Program-made: the position numbers and the translations under genes
Part shown: one piece after another, positions 26,138 to 35,028 of the stretch
How the letters are laid out: each line of letters starts with the position of its first letter
Numbering within the stretch: the stretch's first letter is position 1
The notes under the pieces: generated by a model
The model's database searches: none
Seen by the model: the letters and a program-made list of their open reading frames with translations, nothing else
Told to the model about the DNA's origin: nothing
From: Flavobacterium anhuiense
Lineage (GTDB): Bacteria; Bacteroidota; Bacteroidia; Flavobacteriales; Flavobacteriaceae
Assembly: GCF_900101855.1 (NCBI RefSeq)
Contig: NZ_FMVC01000002.1
Span: 99,318 to 163,317, forward strand
Direction: 5' to 3'
DNA: 64,000 bases

Positions 26138-29100
26138 TTAGAAATTAACATTTACACCAAAAACAAAGCTTGGAGATATAAAACCGCCCAGCATGTATTT
26201 GGCATCTCTACTTTTTGCAAATGTGTAGACATTTTCGGCGTTGAGATTGAAACGTACCCCGTCTAATTTTACTTTCTTAATAATTGAACTTGGCATTTGA
26301 TAGGCTAGCGAAATGTTACTTAATCTCACATTTGAAGCATCCAAAATATTAACATCGGCATACGAATAAATGGTACGGGAATCTGAATTAAATTCTGGTT
26401 CATATTCATAAACCGCTCTTGGGACATTTGTAAAGGCTTCGTCTCCAGGTTTCATCCATCTATCGGCAATATGATTGTTTACTACTGTAATATCTGTAAC
26501 ATAACCTCCCATTGCACCGTTGTAATTATTATTTAACATGGGCAGAAAGGTATTTCTAACTTTATGTCCTAACTCGTAAATGAAAAGTGCTGAAAGCGAA
26601 AAGTTTTTATAATTGGCAGAAGTATGGAAAGAACCGCTATGCATTGGAACTGTAGAACCAAAATCTTTAATAGCATTTATTTGTCCTGGATTGTATTTTA
26701 CTGCTGTTCCTGATGCATCATAAACTTGAGGAACTCCTGTATTACTTAGTCCTGCCCATTTGTAACCATAAATGGTGTTATAACTTTTTCCTATTCTAGG
26801 AAACGCTTGCGAATAATCCAGCTGCAGGTAATAAACAGGTGCTTCTACGTTTACATAATCTACTTCGTTTTTGTTGTAAGCATACAAAACTGAGGCATCC
26901 CAAGAGAATAAAGGTGTTTTGACAATAGTTCCTCTTAAACTCACTTCGACACCTTTGTTGGTCATTTCACCATTGTTTATGGTGTAAGTAGAATACCCCC
27001 AGCCTTCTGTTGGAATTCCTTGTGTGTTTGCTAGTAAATCCTCTCCTTTTTTATTATACAAATCGACAGTTCCGCTTAATCTGCTTTTGAAGAATGAAAA
27101 ATCTAAACCAATGTCTGCAGTAGTTGTTTTTTCCCAAGATAATTCTGGATTTGGTCTTTTACTTACCGTTCCTTGATTACCTCCTACATTTGAATTAGAA
27201 TTGTAATACGCTGTTAAATACGGCGCTGAATCTTTGGCTATATTTCCGCCAATACCATAAGAAGCACGAAGTTTAATACCATCTACCCAAGCAACATCAA
27301 AAAATGATTCTTTATCGATGTTCCATCCTGCTCCTGCAGACCAAGTTGGTTTATTTTGGTATTTGCTGTCGGTTCCCCAAAGGTTTGAACGATCCCAGCG
27401 AACACTTCCAGAAAGAGAATATCTTCTGTCATAAGTATAACCTCCGGTACCATAAACTGAAACATAACGGTTTTGCAATTCTTTTTCTAATGAAAATTCG
27501 TTTTGTGACATGTAGCCGCTAAAAATTGTTCCATATACTTTTAGTAAATCGGCTTGATTTATTGGAGCAAAACCTAAAGTCTGTGCATCATAACCATAGC
27601 GGGTGTTATCGTTATATTCTTGTTTAGAATGACGAATTTCCATACCTGCAATCGCAGAAAAGTCATGTTTCTCTGCAAAAGTCTGATTGAAATTTAACTG
27701 CTGACGGAAATTATAAGCGTTAGAATACTGATTCGTTTCTTTAATGATATCTCCGTAAGGCAAATTGTAAACAGCTTTATTATTAGCAATTGTGACCATA
27801 CCATTTACTTTGCTTCTTACATAATACGAGTCTCTATCAAATAATTGACTAGCACGATCTGAACCAAATTCGTACTGAAACATGGCATTGTAAGTAAAGG
27901 CGTTACTAAATTTAACATTAAACTTGGCGAAGGTTCTATTTAGGAAGTTCTTGCTTTCAATAAGATTTCTTTTAAATTCATCCATTGGCGTGATATCCAT
28001 GTTATAAAGACCATAAGTCTGCATAGAATTAAGCGTGAAATTATTGTAGCGAGATGCCGCTGTAGAAACAAAGTTAGTTCCGTCGTTATTTACCAGCTGA
28101 TTGTATGGTAGATATTTAAACATAGGAGTATTAGCAAAATAACTCTGCGTATCTCCTTTTCCAAAATTGGTATAAGTTCCTAAATCCAGAGACAGCCAGC
28201 TGTTAATTTGTGTTGAGTTTTTCAAATTAATTCCTACCGACTGATTCTCAGAATATCTGTCTTCAAGCTGATTGTCTTTGTAAGTAATCGATGCATTAAA
28301 AGCATTAGTTCCAGTTGCTTTGCCTAAACTAAGGTTGTGCTGCAAAAAATACTGGTCGCGTTTTGCATATTTAGCAATATCATCAAAATATTTATACCCT
28401 TGCGAACCAAGTTGATCTAAACTACTGTTCATTTCTGCCATTGAAGTTTTTCCTGCATAACCATTTAAAATAGTCTGCATTCCTAAACTTGTATATACTG
28501 CATTATTTAGTAAAGATTGTGCATAAGTTGAGGCATTAGCCGTTTTCAAATTCGGGTTTCCTTCTGCCCATCCTCTTTCTAAACCAATAATATCAGCAGA
28601 ATCCGTAAGATTTTCTGTGTAATTTCGATACGGCGTTATCGTTAAATTGCTTGAAAAAGAAATATTTGTTTTTCCTGCTTTTGCTTTTTTGGTTGTAATG
28701 ACTACCACTCCATTTGCAGCGCGGGCACCATAAATAGACGAAGCGGCAGCATCTTTTAAAACTGTGATTGTTTCAATATCTTCTAAGTTTAAATTAGGAA
28801 GATTTTCTTCAATAGTATTGTACGGAGTTAATCTTGTATTTTCAACAGGAAAACCATCAATAACATATAAAGGTGCTGTTACGCCATTCATAGAGGTGGT
28901 TCCACGAATTCTTCCATCTTGATATCCAACAATACGTCCTTCTAAAATTTTATCTAAACTATTTAAACGCTGTTCTTGAAAATCTTTTGCTTTTAAACTA
29001 GAAAAAGATCCTGTTACTTTTTCTTCTGTAATATCCTGATAACCTGTTTTTAAGACTAAGCCTTCCAATTCCTGCACGTCTTCTTTTAAAACAACATTAA

Positions 29101-29707
29101 TAACGCTTCTTCCTTCTACCTTTATTTCTTGTCTTACATATCCTAAATAAGAAAACGCTAAAGTAGTTTCGCTGCTTACAGCAATAATCTGATATTCACC
29201 ATTAAAATCAGTATTTGCACCTCTTCCAGAACCGTTGTCAGCAACTGCTGCTCCTACCAAAGGCATTCCTTTTTCATCTGTTACTCTCCCTTTTACCATA
29301 AAATCTGCTACAGGCTTTTTCTCTTCGGGTTTTTCTGCAGAGATTTTTCTTGGCGTCAGAATAATATGGTTTCCAGATACTTTAAAATCAGTACTGGTAT
29401 CATTAAAAATTTTGCTTAAAATAACTTCGATTGAAGTTTCGTATCCATTTACGTCGATTATTCGGTTCAAATCAACAGATCTTACGTTGTAAACAAATCG
29501 GTAGTCCGTAGTATATTCAAGTCTTTCAATCGCTTTGCCAACGGTCATTTTGCTGGCATTAAAAGAAATCTTATTTTTTTGAGAATAAGTGGTTCCAGCA
29601 TGCATTACAGTCAATGCAGTTAACAGAAATAATGTAGTCAATTTCATTTTCAAATCAAATTTCAAAAAAGGCTTATCAAACCTGATTCTGTTCAATAGTT
29701 TTTTCAT
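26138..29707 (-). CDS. SusC/RagA family TonB-linked outer-membrane transporter with STN domain
   Basis: 1189 residues. After the signal segment comes an STN domain (about 45-110: KISFNASKMTVGKAIERLEY), which receives or sends the signal to a FecR-type regulator. A CarboxypepD_reg-like domain (about 135-215, VKGRVTDEKGMPLVGAAV), a plug with the SusC hallmark VLKDAAASSIYGARAANG, and a 22-strand barrel ending FVFGVNVNF complete it. The STN domain and the FecR gene immediately upstream imply cell-surface signalling: substrate binding would free the ECF sigma factor. The substrate is unknown. Confidence 0.94.
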   Translation of the reverse strand: MKKLLNRIRFDKPFLKFDLKMKLTTLFLLTALTVMHAGTTYSQKNKISFNASKMTVGKAIERLEYTTDYRFVYNVRSVDLNRIIDVNGYETSIEVILSKIFNDTSTDFKVSGNHIILTPRKISAEKPEEKKPVADFMVKGRVTDEKGMPLVGAAVADNGSGRGANTDFNGEYQIIAVSSETTLAFSYLGYVRQEIKVEGRSVINVVLKEDVQELEGLVLKTGYQDITEEKVTGSFSSLKAKDFQEQRLNSLDKILEGRIVGYQDGRIRGTTSMNGVTAPLYVIDGFPVENTRLTPYNTIEENLPNLNLEDIETITVLKDAAASSIYGARAANGVVVITTKKAKAGKTNISFSSNLTITPYRNYTENLTDSADIIGLERGWAEGNPNLKTANASTYAQSLLNNAVYTSLGMQTILNGYAGKTSMAEMNSSLDQLGSQGYKYFDDIAKYAKRDQYFLQHNLSLGKATGTNAFNASITYKDNQLEDRYSENQSVGINLKNSTQINSWLSLDLGTYTNFGKGDTQSYFANTPMFKYLPYNQLVNNDGTNFVSTAASRYNNFTLNSMQTYGLYNMDITPMDEFKRNLIESKNFLNRTFAKFNVKFSNAFTYNAMFQYEFGSDRASQLFDRDSYYVRSKVNGMVTIANNKAVYNLPYGDIIKETNQYSNAYNFRQQLNFNQTFAEKHDFSAIAGMEIRHSKQEYNDNTRYGYDAQTLGFAPINQADLLKVYGTIFSGYMSQNEFSLEKELQNRYVSVYGTGGYTYDRRYSLSGSVRWDRSNLWGTDSKYQNKPTWSAGAGWNIDKESFFDVAWVDGIKLRASYGIGGNIAKDSAPYLTAYYNSNSNVGGNQGTVSKRPNPELSWEKTTTADIGLDFSFFKSRLSGTVDLYNKKGEDLLANTQGIPTEGWGYSTYTINNGEMTNKGVEVSLRGTIVKTPLFSWDASVLYAYNKNEVDYVNVEAPVYYLQLDYSQAFPRIGKSYNTIYGYKWAGLSNTGVPQVYDASGTAVKYNPGQINAIKDFGSTVPMHSGSFHTSANYKNFSLSALFIYELGHKVRNTFLPMLNNNYNGAMGGYVTDITVVNNHIADRWMKPGDEAFTNVPRAVYEYEPEFNSDSRTIYSYADVNILDASNVRLSNISLAYQMPSSIIKKVKLDGVRFNLNAENVYTFAKSRDAKYMLGGFISPSFVFGVNVNF

Positions 29708-29762
29708 ACTTTTAAAATGTTTTTTAATGTTGGTTGGTTAATTAACTGACCGCATGTACTCT

Positions 29763-29796
29763 ACCGGGAAATGTTGGCGCATTTTCCGGTTTTTTT
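29763..29796. repeat. Hairpin in the SusC leader
   Basis: ACCGGGAAATG / CATTTTCCGGT stem with a T-run on the plus strand only. No plus-strand gene ends here, so it is either a structured leader of susC or a barrier to antisense transcripts. Confidence 0.45.
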
Positions 29797-29870
29797 ATAA
29801 CGATCCTTTCATTTTGGATTTTTGTTACATAGGCTTCTTTAATTTTTAATTATAAATCATTAATTGTTAA

Positions 29871-31022
29871 CTACTTAATAGTTATTTTATCCTTATCAAT
29901 ATTATAATCTATGGCGTAACTGTCGCTGAAATATTTCAAGACTGATTCAATCGGTTCATTGTCAAAACGGGCGTTAAAAATTTCTTTCCCGAGTGTTTTA
30001 TTTCTGTTGATGAAAGTCACGTTGTATTGGCGTTCCAGTTTTTTGATGATGTCATCAAACGAAGCATTTTTAAACACCAAACTTCCTTTTATCCAATCAG
30101 TATAATAATCGGTATTAACCTGTTCGATTTTAATTTCGTTTTGTCCTTTTTGAGCAGAACCTTTAAAACCAGGCGCTAAATAAACTTGATTTTGGTTTGT
30201 TTTCTCTTCCTTATAAAGCGAAACTTTACCTTCAACCAAGACAACATCTGTACTAGGATTGTTAGAATAAGAATCTACATTGAACTTAGTTCCCAAAACC
30301 TCAACATTAACTTCCTGAGCATTTACCGTAAACGGATGACTCTTGTCTTTGCTTACTTCAAAATACGCTTCTCCAGTTAAATACACTTGTCTGTTTTGGT
30401 TTCTGACAAACTGAACCGGATATTTAAACAAGGTTCCAGAATTTAAATGCACCAAAGTTCCGTCTGATAATTGCACTTCAAATTTTTTCCCGTATGGAAT
30501 TTTCAAGGTGTTGTAAACCAATTCTCCTTCAGCTAAAACTTTGTTATAAACCAATCTGTTTTTTTCTTGTTTTCCAATAATGTTTCCGTCTTTATCCGTA
30601 ATATTTTTTTCTTCAGAAATATCAATATTCTCAGATGTTCCGTTACCGAATTGTAAAACAATTTCATCAACTCTTGGCACGATCACATTTTGTTTAACTT
30701 GTTCTGAGGTAGAATTTTTATAAAAATAAAATCCTCCCAGTGCCACAATCAAAACCGCTGCATACTTATAATACGATGAAAATCTCCTTTTGTAGAAAAC
30801 ATTATTTTCCTTCTTGATTCGCTCTGAAAGCTGTTTCTTAACTTCAGTCGAATCAAAAGTGTTCAAAGCAGTATCAATTGCATAATTGGTTTGCACAAAA
30901 TCTTTAAATACAATTTGATTCTCTTCTTCTTTTAACCACTCTGTAAGCTGCTCAATCTCTTCTTGGGAAGCCTCGTTTGTGATAAATTTAACAATTAATC
31001 TCTCTGGCTTTTTTGCTATCAT
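29871..31022 (-). CDS. FecR family anti-sigma factor
   Basis: 383 residues from the ATG at 31022 (MIAKKPERLIVKF). The N-terminal cytosolic helix bundle (EEIEQLTEWLKEEENQIVF) would hold the sigma factor. One membrane helix lies at about 80-98 (YAAVLIVALGGFYFY). The periplasmic FecR domain (YGKKFEVQLSDGTLVHLNSG, RQVYLTGEAYFEV, VNVEVLGTKFNV) and the C-terminal DUF4974 region follow. It lies just upstream of the STN-bearing SusC, as in Fec-type transport regulation, but is divergent from the sigma gene instead of following it. Confidence 0.93.
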   Translation of the reverse strand: MIAKKPERLIVKFITNEASQEEIEQLTEWLKEEENQIVFKDFVQTNYAIDTALNTFDSTEVKKQLSERIKKENNVFYKRRFSSYYKYAAVLIVALGGFYFYKNSTSEQVKQNVIVPRVDEIVLQFGNGTSENIDISEEKNITDKDGNIIGKQEKNRLVYNKVLAEGELVYNTLKIPYGKKFEVQLSDGTLVHLNSGTLFKYPVQFVRNQNRQVYLTGEAYFEVSKDKSHPFTVNAQEVNVEVLGTKFNVDSYSNNPSTDVVLVEGKVSLYKEEKTNQNQVYLAPGFKGSAQKGQNEIKIEQVNTDYYTDWIKGSLVFKNASFDDIIKKLERQYNVTFINRNKTLGKEIFNARFDNEPIESVLKYFSDSYAIDYNIDKDKITIK

Positions 31023-31138
31023 TTTAGTCGTTTTTAATATTATTACGAAGCCAAAAAACAAAACCCTAACAATTTGATAAAGTTTTTTTCATTTTACTGA
31101 TTTTTTTATTTTTCACAAGTCTTTTCTTTCAACAAAAC

Positions 31139-31155
31139 TCTACTAAATTAGTAGA
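31139..31155. promoter_or_regulatory. Perfect 17-base palindrome between fecR-like and sigma genes
   Basis: TCTACTAA-A-TTAGTAGA. It is centred in the 280-base divergent gap, where a shared operator could sit. No regulator is identified. Confidence 0.4.
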
Positions 31156-31265
31156 AATTATAAATCAAAAGATTTACATTTGCATCTTCTAGGTTTTTTA
31201 TTTGTAATAATTTTCAAATAGAAAAGACAAAAAAGAGGCCATTTTGACCAAATTCAGTTTACTTT

Positions 31266-31297
31266 TTGACCTCAAAAACTATTAATTTATATATTTG
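31266..31297 (+). promoter_or_regulatory. Bacteroidota-type promoter of the ECF sigma gene
   Basis: TTG at 31266-31268, 21 bases, then TATATTTG at 31290-31297, matching TAnnTTTG. The box ends 5 bases before the ATG at 31303, so the transcript would start at or very near the start codon. Confidence 0.45.
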
Positions 31298-31302
31298 TTT
31301 TT

Positions 31303-31953
31303 ATGAAGATTGATGATTACAGCGATAATATTATTCTAATTGAGTCTCTAAAAAATGGGGATGAAGGCGCCTACACGTATCTTATCGACACGTATCATCA
31401 TAAACTTTGCGTGTATGCTAACAGCTTGGTTAAGAATATTTACAGTGCCGAAGATATTGTACAGAATGTTTTTATTAAAGTTTGGGAACACCGTACGAGA
31501 TTAAAAGAAAATCATTCTTTAAAAAGTTTTCTCTACAAACTGGTCTACAATGAATTTATTGATTTGTATCGCAAAAACCAGTCTTTATTCTCTCTAGAAA
31601 AATCGTATTATGATGCCTTAAACGGAATTGTGCAGGAAGAGGATTCTGAAGCATTTCAGAGAGTTTTGAATGCAGTGAACAAAGAAATTCAAAACCTGCC
31701 TCCAAAGTGCAAAGAGGTTTTCATTCTAAGTAAAAAAGAAGGTTTAACGAATATTGAAATCGCTGAACATCTCGATGTTTCCATAAAAACAGTTGAAGCA
31801 CAAATTACAAAGGCTTTTTCTATATTACGTAGTACTTTAGAAGAAAAGGTAAGAAGCGTTTTGTTTTTATTATTTTCGAATAAGAAGCTTTACTTCACAA
31901 ATATGGATTCAACGGTTCAGTCGCATCTGCCATGCAAATCCGAAAGAAATTAA
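31303..31953 (+). CDS. ECF RNA polymerase sigma-70 factor (FecI-like)
   Basis: 216 residues. Region 2 is at about 25-90 (YANSLVKNIYSAEDIVQNVF, IKVWEHR) and region 4 at about 130-185 (LPPKCKEVFILSKKEGLTN, IEIAEHLDVSIKTVEAQITK). This is the Bacteroidota FecI-like group that partners with FecR proteins. It reads away from the fecR-like gene, and both should serve the SusCD locus. The C-terminus runs about 30 residues past region 4, into DNA that borders a decayed IS6-type transposase, so the original end may have been altered. Confidence 0.92.
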   Translation: MKIDDYSDNIILIESLKNGDEGAYTYLIDTYHHKLCVYANSLVKNIYSAEDIVQNVFIKVWEHRTRLKENHSLKSFLYKLVYNEFIDLYRKNQSLFSLEKSYYDALNGIVQEEDSEAFQRVLNAVNKEIQNLPPKCKEVFILSKKEGLTNIEIAEHLDVSIKTVEAQITKAFSILRSTLEEKVRSVLFLLFSNKKLYFTNMDSTVQSHLPCKSERN

Positions 31954-31964
31954 GAATTCGAAAA

Positions 31965-32300
31965 TTATGCAGCCAATTTGCAAAATGATTTGAACAGGCT
32001 TGTTCCTGGCTTAAGCATCTTATTCTTTCTCAACATGTGCACAACTTAAACTCCTGCCAAGGTTCTTCCAGCAGACGAAAAACTTTTAAAACCCAAACCG
32101 TTTTGTATCCGCCATTTGATAGAACGATGATCTGCTCCACAATATTTTTCAGATATTTGCAATGTCGGATTTTAATCGTCGCTTGTGATGGACTGTGATA
32201 TCGGCAGCATTAGAACCGCCTTTTATAAATATTTATTACCTTGGAGCGAAACCCTTAACTAAAACGCTTTAAACAATTTTTTCCAGAAGAAAAAACTAAT
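31965..32300 (-). pseudogene. IS6-type transposase remnant, multiply frameshifted
   Basis: Minus-strand translation in changing frames gives KGGSNAADI, then ATIKIRHCKYLKNIVEQ, a one-base loss, and DHRSIKWRIQNGLGFKSF, SSAGRTLAGV, an in-frame stop, VVHMLRKNKMLKPGTS and SFCKLAA before the natural stop at 31965. The YLNNIVEQDHR...IKWR and VVHMLRKNQ blocks are typical of the C-terminal half of IS6-family DDE transposases. The N-terminal half and the IS ends are not seen. It is a dead fragment. Confidence 0.82.
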
Positions 32301-32380
32301 GAAGAAGAAAACTGAAAAAAGAAAGCAACGTTTAAAAATTAGCCTGCAGCGCAATTAAAAAACAGCACCTCTTTCATCTA

Positions 32381-32869
32381 TTAGAGGATAAATCTTACCG
32401 CGATAAAATAGCCCCCTCCAATAACTAATAATGGAAGAGCAATCGATAGCAGAACCAATGTCCATATAAATACTCTAAAGTAACTATACAAACTTACTTC
32501 CGATGGATCTGAAGGATTATAGATGACAGTTGCCGTCTCCCCTATTTTCCAAGCGGGAGGATCGGTTCCTTCTGCCAGTTCATATGTAACCAATCGGTTA
32601 TCTTTTGTTTGAAAAGTAAAGATTGGCGCAAACACTTCGCCATCTGATTCGTACCTGTGAAGCCCAATAACAGTCGCAGTGGCTTTATTGCCATTTTTTA
32701 GAAATAGCATTGTATTGCGGAAAGAGAATATTGCCGATAGAAGGAATACTAGCCCTAGTCCCGAGATTAAATAATATTGCCACATAATTTTCTTTTTTAT
32801 CTGTTCCATTTCAATTGCTTTATCATATGCCATAGTACGGGGTACGGGCATCAGTTGCCATTCACGCAA
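32381..32869 (-). CDS. DUF3592-type membrane protein
   Basis: 162 residues if started at 32869; ATGs at 32833 and 32812 are equally possible and would remove a short polar N-terminus. Two membrane helices (YYLISGLGLVFLLSAIF and VFIWTLVLLSIALPLLVIGG) flank an extracytoplasmic beta domain with the DUF3592 signs KATATVIGLHRYES, PIFTFQTKD and VIYNPSDPSEVSL. The role of the family is unknown. It sits alone between the IS6 remnant and an 82-residue gene. Confidence 0.8.
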   Translation of the reverse strand: MREWQLMPVPRTMAYDKAIEMEQIKKKIMWQYYLISGLGLVFLLSAIFSFRNTMLFLKNGNKATATVIGLHRYESDGEVFAPIFTFQTKDNRLVTYELAEGTDPPAWKIGETATVIYNPSDPSEVSLYSYFRVFIWTLVLLSIALPLLVIGGGYFIAVRFIL

Positions 32870-32907
32870 TTCTGAAAATGTGGGACGCTGTCCTGCATCG
32901 CTTGTTT

Positions 32908-33156
32908 TTAAGACAGCATTTCGGCGGCATCGATCAGGTTTTCATCAGTGATGAATGCCCTGATGTAATCCCGCACCTCAGTGCTTCTGCTCACCTCGGT
33001 CTCGAAATAGTTGATATGGTACTGCTCATCTTTGTCAAGGATATGAATAATCTCGGTGTAGCCTTTTGAGATCAGGCTCCCTTTGAGCTTTAGGATCGTA
33101 TGCTGCTGTCTCGCATCCAAATCTTTTCTCACCTGTAGTTGTATTGCTTTTTCCAT
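32908..33156 (-). CDS. Small hypothetical protein (82 residues)
   Basis: A short soluble protein with mixed alpha/beta character (QHTILKLKGSLISKGYTEI, then a charged helix). It has no recognised domain, signal or membrane segment. It ends 38 bases upstream of the DUF3592-type gene on the same strand and may share its transcript. The codon pattern looks coding, but the call rests on length and context. Confidence 0.55.
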   Translation of the reverse strand: MEKAIQLQVRKDLDARQQHTILKLKGSLISKGYTEIIHILDKDEQYHINYFETEVSRSTEVRDYIRAFITDENLIDAAEMLS

Positions 33157-33836
33157 TGTGAAAGATCTGTGGGTATTTTTGTTATTCTTTAATCAAATAT
33201 ACATATTTAGGCTGTATGCGCATTAGGCAGATGTGTTAAAAAAAAAAGCGGCAGTCTTAAAAGTGAAAATTTTAAAAGACCAGCATATAATCGTATAATA
33301 AAATGACTGTTCAGTTAATTATTTTACCTTGTCATACAATACAGGCATAGGATAAGGTGCAAAAATTAAGAACTGTACTATTAAAAAAAAGAAAATATTG
33401 CGGCATCAGTCAAATGCAGTGTGAAAGCATTCCTTTGGCTCATAGGGTTGATATTTGCCATAGATGCTTATTCCCAGGTGTCGCAGTAACCGCCTAAAGT
33501 CAATCCGGCTATTGAAACCTATGCTTTCTTGAGGGGCCAGAACTGACTTGGAAAAGTATCCATGCAGTTTCCCAGCCTGGTGATGATGTTCAACTTTGCG
33601 GCCAAATGCGGATGAAGTATTTTTCATTATTCCACTTCCAGATAGCTTAAAGTACACCTAAGCTTGGAATAGGCTGCCCGTAGAATAATAGCCTTCGGTT
33701 AGCAATGACCTTTAGTGTTCATTTTTAGGTGCGTTTAAAATTCTAGATAAAAGTTATTCGCAGATGCGACAGAACCGAAAAGATAGCCTACCGGCTATCT
33801 TTTTATTGGAGTTCAATTCTTGCTATATGTTTTTAT
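33157..33836. other. Gene-poor stretch at the left edge of the integrase module
   Basis: One minus-strand frame of 83 codons (33406-33657) exists, but I see no domain, signal or homology-like pattern in it. It could be a gene remnant. A left attachment site of the integrase module may lie here; I could not find a matching repeat by eye. Confidence 0.35.
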
Positions 33837-34184
33837 CTATTTATTTCGAGTATGATTATACTTCGATACTTCCGATTCGATTTCCTGAATTGTTTTCTTT
33901 TTCCCTTTAGAGATCCATTCTAAAAGTTCTCCTTCAAAAAAGTACAGCTTTTTGCCATATTTATAGCTGGGGATTTTTCTCTGCCTTACAAGAGCGTAAA
34001 TTGTAGGCTTTGCTTTTCCTATCAGCCGGCTCGCTTCTTCAATGCCGATGGGAATGCTTTTTTCTTTGGATTCATACACCTGCACATTCTGAATCATAAG
34101 TTTGATCTCAGCAATTTCTTTCAATAGATGAGCTACTGCTTTGGGCAGGTTATCAAAAGAGATTTCATTTATATCCATCGCCAT
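33837..34184 (-). CDS. Helix-turn-helix DNA-binding protein (excisionase-like)
   Basis: 115 residues. A helical N-terminus (LPKAVAHLLKEIAEIKLMI) precedes an Xis/MerR-type winged HTH at about 47-95 (IGIEEASRLIGKAKPTIYAL, VRQRKIPSYKYGKKLYF), then a basic tail. Proteins of this type set the direction of site-specific recombination or act as small regulators in Bacteroidota integrative elements. It lies two genes downstream of the integrase on the same strand, which supports an Xis role. Confidence 0.82.
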   Translation of the reverse strand: MAMDINEISFDNLPKAVAHLLKEIAEIKLMIQNVQVYESKEKSIPIGIEEASRLIGKAKPTIYALVRQRKIPSYKYGKKLYFFEGELLEWISKGKKKTIQEIESEVSKYNHTRNK

Positions 34185-34284
34185 AATTTTTAACAGTTAT
34201 AGCGCAAATGAAAAAAGTGTTTCTGCTGTTCCTTTCTTCACAGCAGAAACACTTGAAAAACACAGCGCTTATAAGTATTGGCGC

Positions 34285-35016
34285 TTAAAAATGGGCAAAA
34301 TCTTCCATAATCTTTATAAGCCCTTTCTGCTCATCATCTTTGAGATGCGTTTTAATGCTGTTCTCTTCAACATCTTTTAAAGCGTCGGCAAAAGTCAGCT
34401 TTAAAAATTTTGCGGCTCTGTCCTGTCTGCTGACCTTAAAACAGTTCCACATATTCCAGCCAAAATGATACAGATCGAGATTGGTCAGATCTTTTACTTT
34501 GACCGGTTTAATCTTTTCGAAATCTATTCCCTCAGCATATATCATTATATTCCTGCCCAATTGTTTCAGATCATCATCCGACGCATAAAGCGCGAACTCA
34601 AGCTGCGCATAACGGATTGCAGCATCAATTCTGGCCTGTTTCTGATTTTTGATTGCATTTTGCCTCTGCTCCCTAATCTGTTCAATATCTCTGGCTGAAT
34701 TATTATTTTCAGACAATCCGGGTTTGGCTAAAGCGCCCTGCTGCTGCCCAATTTTTTGGAGGTCTTCATTTGGAATCAGGAGTTCAGGCGATCCATTTTT
34801 CTTTGCCTTCAAAAAACAGTTCAGCAGTCTCTCTGCCAAACCGTTCAGAAATAGGCTTAGAATTGAAAAGGCCAAAATTCCAAATCCAGTGCCTATCCAG
34901 AAAAATACGCTGGACGTATACTCATCAGCCCCCATTTCCTTCAGCACAAATCTTGCGACCGCGCCTATAAAAATGCAGACTAAAAAAAACAGACAGGTAA
35001 ACTGCAATATATTCAA
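34285..35016 (-). CDS. Membrane protein of integrative element, function unknown
   Basis: 243 residues. Two membrane helices lie in the first 65 residues (FTCLFFLVCIFIGAVARFVL and FFWIGTGFGILAFSILSLFL), followed by a long cytosolic helical part rich in Gln, Lys and Asp. I do not recognise the family. It starts 12 bases after the integrase stop and so shares its operon and its GC-richer codon use. It may be a maintenance or accessory gene of the element. Confidence 0.7.
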   Translation of the reverse strand: MNILQFTCLFFLVCIFIGAVARFVLKEMGADEYTSSVFFWIGTGFGILAFSILSLFLNGLAERLLNCFLKAKKNGSPELLIPNEDLQKIGQQQGALAKPGLSENNNSARDIEQIREQRQNAIKNQKQARIDAAIRYAQLEFALYASDDDLKQLGRNIMIYAEGIDFEKIKPVKVKDLTNLDLYHFGWNMWNCFKVSRQDRAAKFLKLTFADALKDVEENSIKTHLKDDEQKGLIKIMEDFAHF

Positions 35017-35028
35017 AGTACTTTATTT

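Noticed and set aside
29763..29796. Terminator of the FecR gene
   Set aside because: The T-run is on the wrong strand for the minus-strand FecR gene, so it is listed only as a hairpin.
33406..33657. Minus-strand frame of 83 codons at the edge of the integrase module
   Set aside because: No domain, signal or partner gene; it could be a remnant but cannot be supported as a gene.
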